Below are positions 11,136 through 21,569 of a DNA stretch of 64,000 nucleotides, one piece after another. Every line of letters begins with the position of its first letter. Position 1 is the stretch's first letter. Made by a program: the position numbers and the translations under genes. The DNA is from Terfezia claveryi (lineage: Eukaryota > Ascomycota > Pezizomycetes > Pezizales > Pezizaceae). The notes beneath the pieces were generated by a model. The model worked only from the letters and a program-made list of their open reading frames with translations. It made no database searches and had not been told where the DNA came from. The DNA lies in the NCBI GenBank assembly GCA_015179025.1, contig WHUX01000180.1:1-64000 (forward strand), in the 5' to 3' direction.

Positions 11136-11576
11136 GCGCAATAAGCTGAGTTAAGCTGACGTTGAATAACGCTGAATTGTAGAAGGCGCCTGTTATGGCA
11201 TGAGAAAATAAGCAGGTAGCAGAAATGCAGGAAATAAGTATATACGCTGACTGCAGAGTAATTATCCACCGGTAAGCGCCACTAACCGGTAACTCGGGTG
11301 CGGTGTTCTGACAAAGGACCCCCTATTGGGACCGAATTGGAGCAATAAGTATTCAAATATAAAACATGAAATCGGATTTGCCCCACATCCATCTCCGCCA
11401 GTGAACAAACAAAAGCTTAACAATAAATCCCAACTTTTACAACCCGCTCCATTCAAAAAAATGTACAGATGACAATATTAAAACAACCCTGAAGAGGAAA
11501 AGACCTCAGCATCTCATACATCAAAAATTGACAACCCGCTCAAGTGGAATATCAATAATTTCATCAATTCAATTCA

Positions 11577-11967
11577 TTTTTTTTCTTTTTAAATACTCCT
11601 TACTGCTATTCAGACCCAATAGGGGAACTATGAGGAGCTACCCGGGGTTCCGGGTGGATTCATGACAGGGCAGGTTAATCCTCTGGGTCCGGCGACTATG
11701 TACAAGTTGACACCAAAGGGACCAACTATAAGAAAGGTATGAAAGTAAACAAATGGTGAAGGAAAAAGTGTCCTGTGTCCCCTCCTCCTATCTCAAGGTA
11801 TGCCTCTTCCAGCTATTTGCGTGCACAGGAAGCTGAAAATGGCCTCTACTGCAACACAGTCCCCTTCATCCTCCTCTCTGATCCATATGGGGTAGTCGAT
11901 GTCCGCCCAATCCTTAATGCTGCGAGGAGCGGCCCTTTGAGCAGTGAAATTTGGCCAGCTAAAAACT
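11577..11967 (-). pseudogene. LINE-2 ORF2 C-terminal end and 3' tail (distal half)
   Basis: Minus-strand reading gives 'THLVFSWPNFTAQ', then 'DWADIDYPIWIREE' and 'AVEAIFSFLCTQIAGR', ending about 11793. The 3' untranslated region runs to a T-run at 11577-11595 (poly(A) of the minus-strand element). The tail matches the one at 10.02 kb. Its upstream half continues at 13689, on the other side of the plus-strand LINE-1 insertion. A 'TCAATTCA' sequence beside the T-run and near 14198 is a possible but weak target duplication. Confidence 0.75.
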
Positions 11968-11980
11968 AGGTGTGTTCCGT

Positions 11981-13675
11981 AGAAGGCCCGAAAAATGCTA
12001 AGCCAATTGAACGGGTTGGGAAACACCAATTGGGGGATGAGTGCAAATAGCTGGAGAGCCACGTACACAGGGATGGTCAGGGCCATTGCACTTTGGGGAA
12101 GCGAGTTAGGATGGAGGGGGCAGAAGGGCTGGGAGGAAGAGTTTGAAAGGTTGCAATACCAAGCACTGAAAAAGTGTGTCAATGCAACTCACGGGTCGAG
12201 AAGGGAGGTAGTTAGCCAGATTGCGGGGGTGGAGAGCCCGAGAATGGTAATGGATGCAGCGCAGGCAAGGTTAATGGGAAAAATGATGAGAGACCCTACT
12301 GCGTTGGGTGACCTTTGGCTGGAAGAAGGAGCGTTGAGAAAAAATGTGGAGGGAGGAAGAGCATGGAATAACTTCGGCAAACCTTACAGACAACAGGACA
12401 ATCCGACGGTAGACGGTTTTACCTCGGTGATGTCAGCTATTCGGAGTAAGGCAGGGGTGATTAGGGAGGAGTTGACAGAGGTCATTAGTGTGGGAGGGGA
12501 TTGCAGGGCGGTCGACGTGCCAGTGGTAGACCTGGGTCTTAGCCGTGAGGAGGGTCCGGAGAAGTGGGCCGATAAGACTGCTGAAGCAAAATTAGACTCG
12601 GTAGTTGTCTATACCGATGGGAGTATGAGTGAGGAGGGAAAAGTAGGGGGGGCTTGGAGCTCGGCAGGGGGAACATCTGAGGGGAGTGTGGGTTTGGGTC
12701 GAATGTGCACGGTGTGGGATGGAGAGGTGGCTGGAATCAGAAAGGCTGTTGAAAATTGTCCAAAAGACTGGAAGATTTTGGTACTTACAGACTCAACAGC
12801 AGCTTTGGCGGCAGTAAGGAAGGCAGGGAGAAAAGGAAAAGCGAGAACAGCAGATCTACAAAAGGTAGTCACTGGGATCAAAGCGAGGCAGGAGCAGTTA
12901 GGAGAGGACGCAGTCAGACTTGGCTGGGTTAAAGCTCATGTTGGTATTGACGGCAATGAGAAAGCAGATACCCTGGCAAAGGAGGGAGCAGAGAGAAGGG
13001 AACCGGAGGAACCCCAAATCACGAAGGGGGGCCTCAAGCAGGAGTGGAAGAGGTTGAGAGCAAGAGAGAGGAAGGTAGCGGGAACAGGGGGCGGGAGAGT
13101 GATCAAGTGGAGCAGGAAGGCTCGGGTCAACTATGTTCACTGCCGGACAGGGAAGGGTAACCTTCAGTCCTGGAGAGCGGTTATAGATGACACCATAGAC
13201 CCAACCTGTCGAACGTGCGGAAGACATGTCGAGACAGGCAGCCACGTAGCGCTAGTCTGTCCGCGTGGAGAGGAAGTTGGGCGGAGATGGGGGAATTGGG
13301 AGGACATGGATGATAGGAAGAGGTGGATGAGGAAGGTGAAGGACGGGGGGGAGGTATATACGGTAGACTTGGTGGAGACGTTTTTCTCTAACCTAGATCT
13401 TACCTGAGGGGAGGGGTGAAGGGCGATTAGTCTTCTGGGGAAGGGCCAGTAGGGGCGTGGCGGCGGAGGCTGTTTATCTTCAGGGGACGGGCTGTTAGGA
13501 GCGTGGCGGCGGTAGTAGGGGTATTTTCTGTTTGGCTTTTCTTAGGGTTGGGAGGCAGGGCGTTTAAGCAACTTGTTGTCCCGTGAGAAACCAAACCTTC
13601 AAGGGGGCGGAACGGGGCCGTCTCATAGCCTTAGGCTGCATAGACGTATAGACTCCAAAAAAAAAAAAAAAAAAA
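11981..13675 (+). mobile_element. 5'-truncated LINE-1 copy
   Basis: This copy lacks the first roughly 5.4 kb of the family (compare 39035-46135) and keeps the end of the reverse transcriptase region, RNase H, Cys/His C-terminus, 3' untranslated region and a poly(A) run (13657-13675). The 13-bp sequence AGGTGTGTTCCGT flanks it at 11968-11980 and 13676-13688. It is inserted in the opposite orientation within a LINE-2 C-terminal coding region. The 3' end 'CTCATAGCCTTAGGCT..ATAGACGTATAGACT' is shared with the full-length copy. Confidence 0.93.
11995..13407 (+). CDS. LINE-1 ORF2 C-terminal part: RNase H and Cys/His motif (partial)
   Basis: An intact 470-residue frame. Residues 1-190 are the post-RT connection; its start 'LSQLNGLGNTNWGMS' matches the full-length copy. 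Residues 203-335 form an RNase H domain with all four acidic residues visible: D208 in 'YTDGSM', E244 in 'GEVAG', D266 in 'LTDSTAA' and D325 in 'GNEKADTLA', plus the His of 'VKAH'. Near the end are 'CRTCGR' and 'GSHVALVC', a Cys/His nucleic-acid-binding motif typical of Tad-like LINEs. Its role in a full element is RNA strand removal during reverse transcription. No in-frame stops occur, unlike the full-length copy, so this is a younger insertion or escaped mutation. The ATG is internal to the ancestral protein and no function is expected. Confidence 0.88.
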   Translation: MLSQLNGLGNTNWGMSANSWRATYTGMVRAIALWGSELGWRGQKGWEEEFERLQYQALKKCVNATHGSRREVVSQIAGVESPRMVMDAAQARLMGKMMRDPTALGDLWLEEGALRKNVEGGRAWNNFGKPYRQQDNPTVDGFTSVMSAIRSKAGVIREELTEVISVGGDCRAVDVPVVDLGLSREEGPEKWADKTAEAKLDSVVVYTDGSMSEEGKVGGAWSSAGGTSEGSVGLGRMCTVWDGEVAGIRKAVENCPKDWKILVLTDSTAALAAVRKAGRKGKARTADLQKVVTGIKARQEQLGEDAVRLGWVKAHVGIDGNEKADTLAKEGAERREPEEPQITKGGLKQEWKRLRARERKVAGTGGGRVIKWSRKARVNYVHCRTGKGNLQSWRAVIDDTIDPTCRTCGRHVETGSHVALVCPRGEEVGRRWGNWEDMDDRKRWMRKVKDGGEVYTVDLVETFFSNLDLT

Positions 13676-13688
13676 AGGTGTGTTCCGT

Positions 13689-14200
13689 CCTGTATGTGGT
13701 GTCCGCAGGAGTATGCGCTAGCGTCTGACTTCCCAATCTTATACAGCCAGTGCTTTTAGGGCCCTCTGTCCATTCTCATCCATGTGTATGCCAATAGAGC
13801 ATGCCTGTTCCATTTCGATCTTCGAACACCGAAGCCTTGCGTTGTCCTTTCCTCGCTCCTTCATTCCTTGGATTCTGCTCTGATCCCCCCCTCTGTTACC
13901 TGTGGGTTGGCTAGCGAGACATTCCTAATGCTAAGCTGAAGGCTGCCAGCTTGTCCCCCTCCTCAGTGCCGTCCACGCCGATACCCATGAGATGGCTGTA
14001 TCATGGAAATTGTGGTGCATCTCTAGCAAGAGTTCCGTTATCTCGCATTCATTGCCGCTCCTCCCTGCTTCTGCCGTCGCTAAGTTGACTGTGCTAGATA
14101 TGGCGGAGCTAGAGTCCGACAAGATGTGTAGCATGGTCGTGTCTTGATGGTGTCAAAGGGCTAGTAGGATTCCCAGGCGATCCGCGTCGGCCACTCAATT
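13689..14200 (-). pseudogene. LINE-2 RNase H and C-terminus (proximal half)
   Basis: Minus-strand reading gives 'LHILSDSSSAISSTV', the RNase H strand with catalytic Asp, then 'DTAISWVSAWT' (the position of the VxAHxG motif, His lost). After frameshifts comes 'LLAYTWMRMDRGP' and 'HWLYKIGKSDASAYSCG', which joins 'THLVFSWPNF' across the LINE-1 insertion at 11968/13689. It belongs to the same family as the fragments at 7.9-8.6 and 29.7-30.9 kb. Multiple stops are present. Confidence 0.7.
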
Positions 14201-14204
14201 CAAC

Positions 14205-14680
14205 TCAAGTGGATCCTCATATGTGCCAGTCATACCCTGTAGGGAGGAGGAGTTTCCTTCCAAAACGAAGTTGTCAGTTGAGCTCAAACATTTCTTTCAT
14301 GCGGATGATTAGGTAGTGATGATACCAACTTGTCGGCCCTTGTGCTTGCTTGGATCGGTCAGCAGATTGCTGGTGAGTTAGAGTAAAGGTATCTTGATTC
14401 AGAATTGTTTCCTGCGGAACAGGGTGGGCCAGAATGCCCTTGTGGAAGGAGATATAGGGAGACTGGAAGTGGTTTGAGGATTCATTTGATTCCTTCCGTA
14501 GGCAAGATTGATTTTCTATTCTCTGCGTGTAGGAAATATGGTCTATTACTTGTACGTACGTGCAGAGGTTGGATGTGGCGAATTCGATCGATTACAGGTA
14601 CCTGCAGAGTGCTCATTTACGACAAGGAAAGCTAAATGATACGGTGTGAAAGCAGCGAGAACAACTGCCTACGATATGTT
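14205..14680. other. Unassigned stretch
   Basis: No gene supported. A 76-codon plus-strand frame (14405-14635) has no recognisable motif. Confidence 0.35.
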
Positions 14681-14684
14681 GCTA

Positions 14685-15020
14685 TGGAGGTGGTTGGGGC
14701 TGGGACAGGAAGGGTAGTGAAGTGGGGGAGGAGGGCAAGGGTCAACTATGTCCATTGCAGCACAGGAAAGGGAACCTGCAATCCTGGCGCGCCAAACTGG
14801 ACGACACGGTTGACCCTAGTTGCCGGAAGTGCGGGACAAGTAGAAACAGGCAGGCATGTGGCCTTGGCCTGCAGGTGTGGGAAAGGTGTAGGCAGAAGGC
14901 GGAGTACCTGGGAAGAGGTGGATGACAGGGAGAGGTGGGTAAAGAAGGTGAAGGATGGGGGAAAGGTGGCTATAGTGGATTTGGCTGAGACCTTCTTCGC
15001 CAACTTGGACCTGGTATGAG
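14685..15020 (+). pseudogene. LINE-1-related C-terminal fragment
   Basis: Encodes 'GAGTGRVVKWGRRARVNYVHC', then after frame changes 'SCRKCG', 'RHVALAC' and 'WVKKVKDGG..VDLAETFFANLDL', closely paralleling the last 110 residues of the LINE-1 protein at 13407. It is frameshifted within the 'GKGNLQSW' region. There is no poly(A) tail, and the flanking 3' region differs, with a short tandem repeat. It probably represents a related LINE subfamily. Confidence 0.75.
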
Positions 15021-15049
15021 CAGGATGCTCGGGGGTACCGTAGGGTAGG

Positions 15050-15155
15050 GCCGGGAAGGGGCGTGGCGGAGGAAGACATTTTCTTTGGGGATGGGCCCGT
15101 AAGGGGCGTGGCGGAGGAAGACATTTTCTTTGGGGATGGGCGTAGGGGGCGTGGT
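15050..15155. repeat. 46-bp direct repeat in LINE 3' region
   Basis: The unit 'GGGGCGTGGCGGAGGAAGAC' plus 'ATTTTCTTTGGGGATGGGC' is repeated twice with a third partial copy. The same GGGGCGTGGCGG phrase occurs in the 3' region of the LINE-1 copy near 13452 and 13498, so it belongs to the element's tail. Confidence 0.75.
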
Positions 15156-15164
15156 GGGGGAGGA

Positions 15165-15480
15165 TGGGGTTAGTTCGGCTGCATTTCTTTGTTTCGGGAG
15201 GCTGGGCGTCCATTAGTCTGGTTCAAAACATTAATTAATTTGTATGTAACTAGTCATTTTTTGGTTTCTTGGCCGAAGAAACCACAAGTTGTATGTAAAC
15301 CTTAGTCTGCCTACATAGCACTCACGTCATCTACATAATTATCTACATAGTTGTATTCATCATTCCATCCAAACAGCAGTTCAAACAGCAGCCAATTGAC
15401 CTTCTTACAACCGTCCTATGCTTCACCTCACTCGCAACTACAGACTATGCCCGCAGGTAAACACGGATCTACTGCGGTAA
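15165..15480. other. Unassigned stretch
   Basis: AT-rich, with a small hairpin 'GGTTTCTTGGCCGAAGAAACC' near 15260. No gene is supported. Confidence 0.35.
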
Positions 15481-15487
15481 AACACTC

Positions 15488-16474
15488 TTGTACTCCAGTT
15501 CGCAGCTGGGTCTCCTATATCCAACACATCCCCTACGGAGTCGCCTTAAAGAGGGAGGTCACAGAGGGAGGTCATGCAAACTAGTGTCGCTGTGTAGTTT
15601 CCTTAATAATAGGGTTATGAGTGGCAACTTAGCTTATCTAACAACTAAGAAAAGTATGTACGGATATGCGAGAGTATGTGAGTTGACGGGGTATATATTT
15701 ATGTATATAGAGTCTAATTCTGAAGCTTTACAATCTCAATCAGACTCTATTAACTTAGAGTCTAATCAAGAAGCTGTTCAACAACTTCCGGACTATGGGA
15801 ATCTACTCCAACGAGTTCAAAAAAATACCACTAAAGCTCGTCAAAAAATGGTGAAGCGGTATGAACAACAACATATTATTAAGGTTTTTGCTATTGGAGA
15901 TATTGTTAGTGTACATGTACCTAGACAAGATAGACATGGTACAGATAACCGACGGCTCTATTGTCTTGTTGTGCGAAAACCTCATCCTAACCGCCATGCT
16001 TTATTAACTACATATGGCTTATTAGATCGGCACTATCCAACTCGAGAGCTACTACGTGTTCCAGATTCATTAGATGCACCTAACATTCAGACGTTAAAGG
16101 GATTTAATGTTTCTACTTCTGAGTGTGCATGGCCTGATATTGCGCAACAATATGTTACACTTCGTGAGGCCGCTCGCCGTACTGCTCTAAGTTTATATCC
16201 TGAAGTATGTCTTCCGCATTCTCTATTAATTTTCCACCTAGACTTACATTTATTATAGAATTCCTGCAAGTGCAAGGGCAAATGCCAAACCCGACAATGC
16301 AGCTGTATTAAATCCGATTTGCATTGTAGCAGCCGCTGCCACCCATCACATAGCTGCCTGAATGCTCCTATCGTTCAAGAGGCACAGTCGCAATCTGACT
16401 CGGAAGTGGAAGCGGAAGTGGAGGATCATGGTGATATTTCATTACTAAGTACAATTCATGTTCGCAAGCATTGA
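15488..16474 (+). CDS. Integrase C-terminal fragment with CXC cysteine-rich tail
   Basis: An open frame runs 15488-16258; convincing similarity starts about 15740. The block 'KMVKRYEQQH', 'FAIGDIVSVHVPRQDR', 'TDNRRLYC' and 'HYPTRELLRVP' has the form of the C-terminal region of retroviral-type integrases of the KRAB-A/SCAN-domain transposon-derived group. After 16258 the same frame gives 'CKCKGKCQTRQCSCI', 'SDLHCSSRCHPSHSC', a CXC (tesmin/TSO1-like) metal-binding domain, then an acidic tail to 16474. A TAG at 16256-16258 separates the two parts. I interpret 16205-16258 as a 54-nt, phase-0 intron (GTATGT donor, CTTAC at 16243-16247, TAG acceptor). The catalytic core upstream is absent. A second copy of the tail lies at 29152-29409. 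Confidence 0.6.
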
Positions 16475-16668
16475 TGTATTTTATTTACTGTTGAGGACGA
16501 TTCATGTTTCGCAAGCATTGATGTATTTTATTTTACTATTGCGGACGATTCATGTTTCGCAAGCATTGATGTATTTTATTTTACTATTGCGGACGATTCA
16601 TGTTTCGCAAGCATTGATGTATTTTATTTTACTATTGCAGACAATTCATGTTCGTCAGCGCTGATGTA
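16450..16668. repeat. Tandem repeat, about 55 bp unit, four copies
   Basis: The unit 'TTCGCAAGCATTGATGTATTTTATTTTACTATTGCGGACGATTCATG' (split here in description) recurs at about 16461, 16508, 16557 and 16606, with a variant end at about 16650. It starts at the stop codon of the CXC frame. Confidence 0.85.
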
Positions 16669-16689
16669 TTTTCATCTTGCATGTACTCT

Positions 16690-16885
16690 CACTAATTTAC
16701 TACATTTGGTAATTACATTCCCGGGGAGGCCAACCCATGATCTGGCCTCCGGAGGAATTTCAATTTTGCATTCCCGGGCAGGCCAATATTCGTGCGTAGG
16801 CCAGCCCTCCCAAGAATCGTGTGGCTTCCCGGGCAGGCCAGCCCAGTCGCGACATTCGCGAATCAGCAAAATTCCCGGGTAGACC
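16690..16885 (+). repeat. Terminal segment of the CXC-integrase family (copy 1)
   Basis: Contains repeated 'TTCCCGGGCAGGCCA' phrases and a small palindrome-like 'GGAGGCCAACCCATGATCTGGCCTCC'. A reverse-complemented copy is at about 20775-20990 and a shorter direct copy at about 29548-29662, each next to a CXC-family tail or alone. Likely the LTR or terminus of that element family. Confidence 0.6.
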
Positions 16886-17820
16886 AGAACAGAGCTAACA
16901 AGCCGCGGTTCTAGTTCAACTTTGGACGTCCACTTCCTGCCGGGATGCTTGTGGATCCGAACTCGGCCCTAGGGTGTCTGTATTCAATGTCCCGGTTGTT
17001 GGAGCAACGCAGGCATGCCCTACCCATGCGGCCCCCTGTAACGAGCGGGTGGATAAAGAACGAGGCAAAGAGACAGACCACGGAAATCGGGAAACATCAA
17101 ATCGTGGATGATATTCAGGTGGATGGGGTACTGCTGGCACGAGAAGAGGCGATTCGCGAGAGTGCTGTACTCGTACTAGCATACATATTTCAACCAGCAA
17201 AGCTCCAATAACTTCTGGCTCTGACCCCCTCCTGCACGTTGTTTAGAGTTGCTAAAAATCTAGTCTACTTCATTATTCCATAGTTGTAACTATCAAGCTC
17301 TGATTCACTACTCAAATGAAAGTAGAGCTACCTGCGTGGACTACCTCCTGAGCATAAGTTTGATTGACATCTTCCAGCATTGTGAATTGATCACCTCCAG
17401 TGACAGCACTGCCCAGGATACGACACCACCAGTATATTAAGGCCTGCCCGCTTCACTAGATACCTGTCAAAAGCTATAAGACTAGTAAAAGCTACAGCAC
17501 ATAACGGGGTTATGCAACATCACCGGGTAATGCAACAACCCCAATGGTATCCCTGTCGCCTTATTCTTGGTAGGATAACCCAGGCTAAAATGAACGGAAA
17601 TATTGACAGCAAATTGTACAGTAACCTTGGAGATATAGAGATGTTTTGCCATGTGTTGGGAATGCATAGGGGATATGTAATGGGAAGTTAGAGAGGAGTT
17701 ATGGGGCAAAAAGAATAAAATGTAGTATAAAGTAGACACACCCAATCTAGGATGGGCTGGTCTTTGCTGGCCGGTAGCAGCTTTGGGGAAGCCCATAAAC
17801 AGTAATATCCACCCACGCTA
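16886..17820. other. Unassigned stretch with one weak frame
   Basis: A plus-strand frame at 16945-17211 (88 codons) lies in a GC-richer patch but shows no known motif. A local direct repeat 'CTAGGATSGGCTGGTCTTT' occurs at about 17742 and 17818. No other structure is seen. Confidence 0.35.
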
Positions 17821-17879
17821 GGATCGGCTGGTCTTTACCGTACTGGCCGGTTACAAACACAATCTACAAGGGTTGGTTA

Positions 17880-18195
17880 CCTTGGTCGAGTTCATGGGGG
17901 GGACAGGTTTTCCTGATTTCCGTTTTTGTCTTTATCACACTAGATTCCTTGACACTTTCTTTGCGACGGACCTCAGTCAGGCCTTTCGAGGTCATCTGGT
18001 ACAAACTGGTTAATGACAGCATGGGGGTCCGCTGAGTTCTAAATATTCTTTGTGATCTTTGTTTTCCACGCGCCGGACATGTCAGATTAACTTGCCTTGT
18101 CCTGAATCCATCTGGGTTTCCAGGTGGCTCATCATGATCCCCTTATTGGGATCGCTCGCATATCAGTAATGAGAAAAAAAAAAAAAAAAAAAAAA
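17880..18195 (+). mobile_element. LINE-2 3' tail with 22-bp poly(A)
   Basis: Blocks 'GGTTAATGACAGCATGGGGG', 'CAGATTAACTTGCC', 'GTGGCTCATCATG' and 'CCCCTTATTGGGATCG' match the other LINE-2 tails, ending in A18174-A18195. No coding sequence remains. A short ACGCTAGG match after the A-run and near 17817 may be a target duplication but lies within a local repeat. Confidence 0.65.
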
Positions 18196-18502
18196 CGCTA
18201 GGCATGCACAGCACCTATAGCGTTTGTACTATTTAGACACTCTGGGTGATGACTATGTATCTCTCATAGGATGTAGCATGATGTATATTATGATCTACCT
18301 ATCATTTCAAATATGTAACATCCAGTGATATGTTAACGAAATAGATCTCATCAAGTGAAGAAATAGGAAAGCTAATGTATAAAGTCAAGACTTGCAATGG
18401 GAAGGACCTCAATCAAAGCACCTCCGAACAAATATAGGAACCAATACCTCCTTCCATCCTGCATTTCCAGAGCTACTCTTCCTACTAGACCCTAGCGACG
18501 AC
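18196..18502. other. 3' flank of the spliced gene
   Basis: AT-rich, no open frame or repeat of note. It would contain the 3' untranslated region of the minus-strand gene that ends at 18503. Confidence 0.4.
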
Positions 18503-20003
18503 TTACAAGTATGAATACGTGGCATCATTACCTTCTTCATTCGGGGCCTCGGACTCGAGTAGAGCCGTCAATAATGCCTCATCTTCAGGATGTCTCATTT
18601 TCCATAAGCCAGCTAACCGCTGGAACCTGTCTTCCATTTTCCTGTTCATTTTCTCATCCAGGATGTTTAGTTCCTTATTCAACTCAATCTTGTCCAGCTT
18701 TTTCTCATCAAGGATGTTTAGTCCCTTATCCAACTGCGACCCACTAGTGCAATGTCCTGTATTCTGCCCCCACTTAAAAAACGCAGCGCGCTTCTCATTG
18801 AGTAACTGGATCCCCCATGCCTGAGTTCTCATCCACAGCTTGCGTGCAATATACTTGTGTGTCCTGTGTTCCCTGACGTAATTCTTCAATGATGTATCTC
18901 CAAAAACTTTAATTGCCTCTGTAGGTGATCGAGCATAGCAACCTTGGCAAGCGGGAGGTAGCAAGGCTTTAACTGCAGTACAAAAGACATTGATATAACG
19001 TGGGGTACTACTGGTGTCTGGCCATCCAATATTTAGGGCAATACTCTTGGTGGTCTCTTTGCGCATCCACATAATCAACTCAAGGGTGCAGCGGATGTTA
19101 ATATCATGTGCTGCAGAGTTGAGCTCATCGCGGTTAAGACTAAGTGTATTAAGAAGGAGGTTTGCATCTTCCCGTGTATGCAATTTTGCTATGGCATGCA
19201 CATCGTATATATTCTGGGAATTAGATCGAAGGAAGTGAAGGTGTTCTGAACGAGTGATGATGAGTTCGGTTACAACTGATGAAACCGTAGAGGAATGTCC
19301 TTGTCCTTTTGCAGCTCCGTTCTCGTATGGGAGAGCCTCATATCCAAGGGCAGTTTGGATCTGTGTCAGGGTAAGCATCCTTCTGATACTGTATTTCTTT
19401 TTGGCAATACTTATGGGGACTTACAAGATCAAGCAAGGCCCGTACACGGACCTTTCTCATCTGACTTCTAGCTTCAATATTGCGACGAGTTTCAGTTGCA
19501 TAATCCTGAACGCGCTGCTTGTCGCCAACTCCAATCACAATGCATTGCTCGCTCTTTGGAGCTTCATAAACAAGATGTGTGGCAATATTGGAGAGGAGCC
19601 TGGCGCGAGGGGGTGTAATCTTGGAAGGATCATTGACAGGGCTTCGAATGGAATCTACCTCAGTTACCCATGTAGACATAGTATGATCCGAGCCGCTGTC
19701 TGAAGTGGAGTCCGAATTCGTTTTACTGGTGCTGAAGGTCATGCCGCCTTGTTGTTCAGTATTGGTGGTTTGAGTTGGCTGACGTGGGAGGCTGATATTA
19801 CCGGTTTGGCCATGGTATGGGAGAGGTCTCGATGACTGTCCGAACTGTTTCAGCTGGGGAGTTGAGGAACTGACATTGTGTTCACGGACAGGTGTATGAG
19901 GGGGCGGGAGAACATTGCTATTCGAAGCCGCAGTGCGCAAAGGCATTGGGTATGGTGCAGACATGTGTTGACGTCTGGAGTTGGGTGGCGGCTGCGTAGC
20001 CAT
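18503..20003 (-). CDS. Spliced hypothetical gene, about 478 residues
   Basis: Exon 1 is 20003-19425 and exon 2 is 19360-18503, joined across a 64-nt intron (19361-19424) that starts GTAAGT and ends CTGACACAG. Both exons are free of internal stops and the splice keeps the frame ('RALLDL' to 'IQTALGYE'). Residues 1 to about 130 are Pro/Ser/Thr/Gln-rich and probably disordered. The rest is mostly helical. 'CQGCYARSPTEAI' is a small Cys pair. The C-terminal region has a duplicated 'LNILDEK' heptad-like motif followed by an acidic end. I do not recognise the family. It is the only long multi-exon frame here without damage, so it may be a host gene or a recently mobile cargo gene. There is no signal peptide or membrane segment. 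Confidence 0.7.
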
Positions 20004-20770
20004 GTCTTGGTAGCTCTATCGCCTTGTCGGGTGGATTTGGCTCAAGGACCGTACAAAAGGTAGGTTATATCGGAATGGTAGTGTACTTTGGTTAGAAGTA
20101 GTGTAGAGTGCTGTGGTATGTGTACAAGGAGAAGAAACTTGGAGAGTGTGGGAGAACTTCCAGGCGTGCCAAACAAAGGCCATTACATAAGATAGGTAGA
20201 CATCCTTGGCTAGGCATTCTTGGCTAGTGTTCTGTCCCATGAGCCAAGATTACTACTATTAAGTATTGGACGGGAAGCGACAGGTGAGGGGGAAAGCGAC
20301 AGATGAACCTTTGCATACTTGGCGCTCCTCCGCATGCTCTAAGATGCTTTCGATGAAGATATATCTATGCTTGAGCGGTATACAAAGTATAATCGAACCT
20401 GCTCTACAATATGCGCATACTAAGAAAGTGACAAAACAAATATATATCCCGGTATATAGCACTTAAACAAAAACTATACCTAATACCCCCCTCTTGTGCA
20501 TATACCATATTAAAACCGCTTACTCTGCCTAGAATTTACCCGGATAGATATCTAGAGATTACTCAAGGCCCTATATATATATGAGTATATGTAAAAAGAC
20601 AAGTATCTCAACCTGTATTGAATGGTGGGTATATACTTACATCAAAAAACTCCTGAATTTGTAGAATTCGCTGCCGCTCCTCAATTTCCACTTCATCTAG
20701 CTCTTCATTGCTGTCTATCGCTACCTGTCCTCTCCTCCTATTATCTGCCCTACCAGCCGCCCTACTATTG
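20004..20770. other. 5' flank of the spliced gene and unassigned sequence
   Basis: Presumably includes the promoter of the minus-strand gene, but no clear TATA or initiator can be assigned. An AT-rich patch (20440-20610) follows. No gene is supported. Confidence 0.35.
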
Positions 20771-20774
20771 TTCT

Positions 20775-20990
20775 GTCCTGCCCGGGAATTTTACTGATTC
20801 GCGAATGGGACGTCCCAGTCACGACTGGTGCGTCCTGCCCGAGAAGCCACACGATTCTTGGGAGGGATGTTCTACCCACGAATACTGTCCTGCCCGGGAA
20901 TACAAAAATGAAATTCCTTCGGAGGATAGATCATGGGTCGACCTCCCCGGGAATGCGATAACCAAATGTAGTAATTTATTGAGGGTACAC
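20775..20990 (-). repeat. Terminal segment of the CXC-integrase family (copy 2, inverted)
   Basis: Reverse complement of 16690-16885: shares 'CCTGCCCGGGAAT', 'CCGGAGG'-type and 'CCCCGGGAATG..CCAAATGTAGTAA' blocks. No adjacent coding tail is recognised on this copy. Confidence 0.6.
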
Positions 20991-21569
20991 GGAAGATAAA
21001 AATGAGAAGAAAAAAAAGAAAAAAAAGGAAGAAAAAATACATACAAACATGAATTGTAGTCAATAATGAAATATCACTATGTATGCTTCCTTATCAGTAC
21101 CGACGAACATGAATGGTACTCGATTTTAACCAAAACGAAGCAGTTCTACCTAGAATTATACAATAGGTAGATACCGTTTTACAGTATCCGTGATATATGA
21201 GAAAGTCTGGAAATAAAAAAAAAAAGGGAAAACCTTTGAAATAGACATCGATAAGCACTGAAACCTTTGCAATAGACATCATGCAGACTCTCATCACATT
21301 CGAAGGCACTAAACCTGTCTTGCCAACACACTAAATACACGCGTTATTAACGCTCCCATTCACGCGCACACCATGCATAGCACACACTAGGCAGCATACA
21401 CAGCAAACCCTACCCAGCATATTCGGCAAACTCAACATACCCGTCACCAGCATATCCGTCACTCCACATGCCCAGCATACATCAGATACCCGATATATCC
21501 CTATACACTCCTTTCCGTACGCTATACGATATCTCCCAGCGCCATACCACGGCATATTCCCTTTGCTAC
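20991..21569. other. Unassigned stretch
   Basis: A purine-rich patch at 21000-21040, then no supported gene; the 60-80-codon frames here lack motifs. Confidence 0.35.

Larger units (their letters stand above)
8636..11316. mobile_element. Fold-back-like inverted-repeat element FB-2
   Basis: The left arm (about 8636-8880) and right arm (about 11115-11316) are imperfect inverted copies. Shared blocks include 'TTGTCAGAAC', 'CACCCGAGTTA', 'ACCGGTGGATAATTACTC' and 'TTTTCTCATGCCATAA'. The left arm contains local duplications: a roughly 34-bp unit twice at 8647-8711, a GATGGATAATT unit at 8738-8800 and AGCTC repeats at 8857-8880. The interior holds LINE-2 debris and a long satellite. No transposase is seen inside. 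This is the architecture of fold-back elements; a target duplication was not identified. Confidence 0.6.

Noticed and set aside
11793..12182. A single 129-codon minus-strand gene
   Set aside because: Only the part below 11968 is real (LINE-2 C-terminus); the part above is the antisense of the inserted LINE-1.
14746..15213. Minus-strand proline-rich frames of 155 and 102 codons
   Set aside because: Antisense of the LINE-1-related fragment and its GGGGCGTGGCGG repeats.
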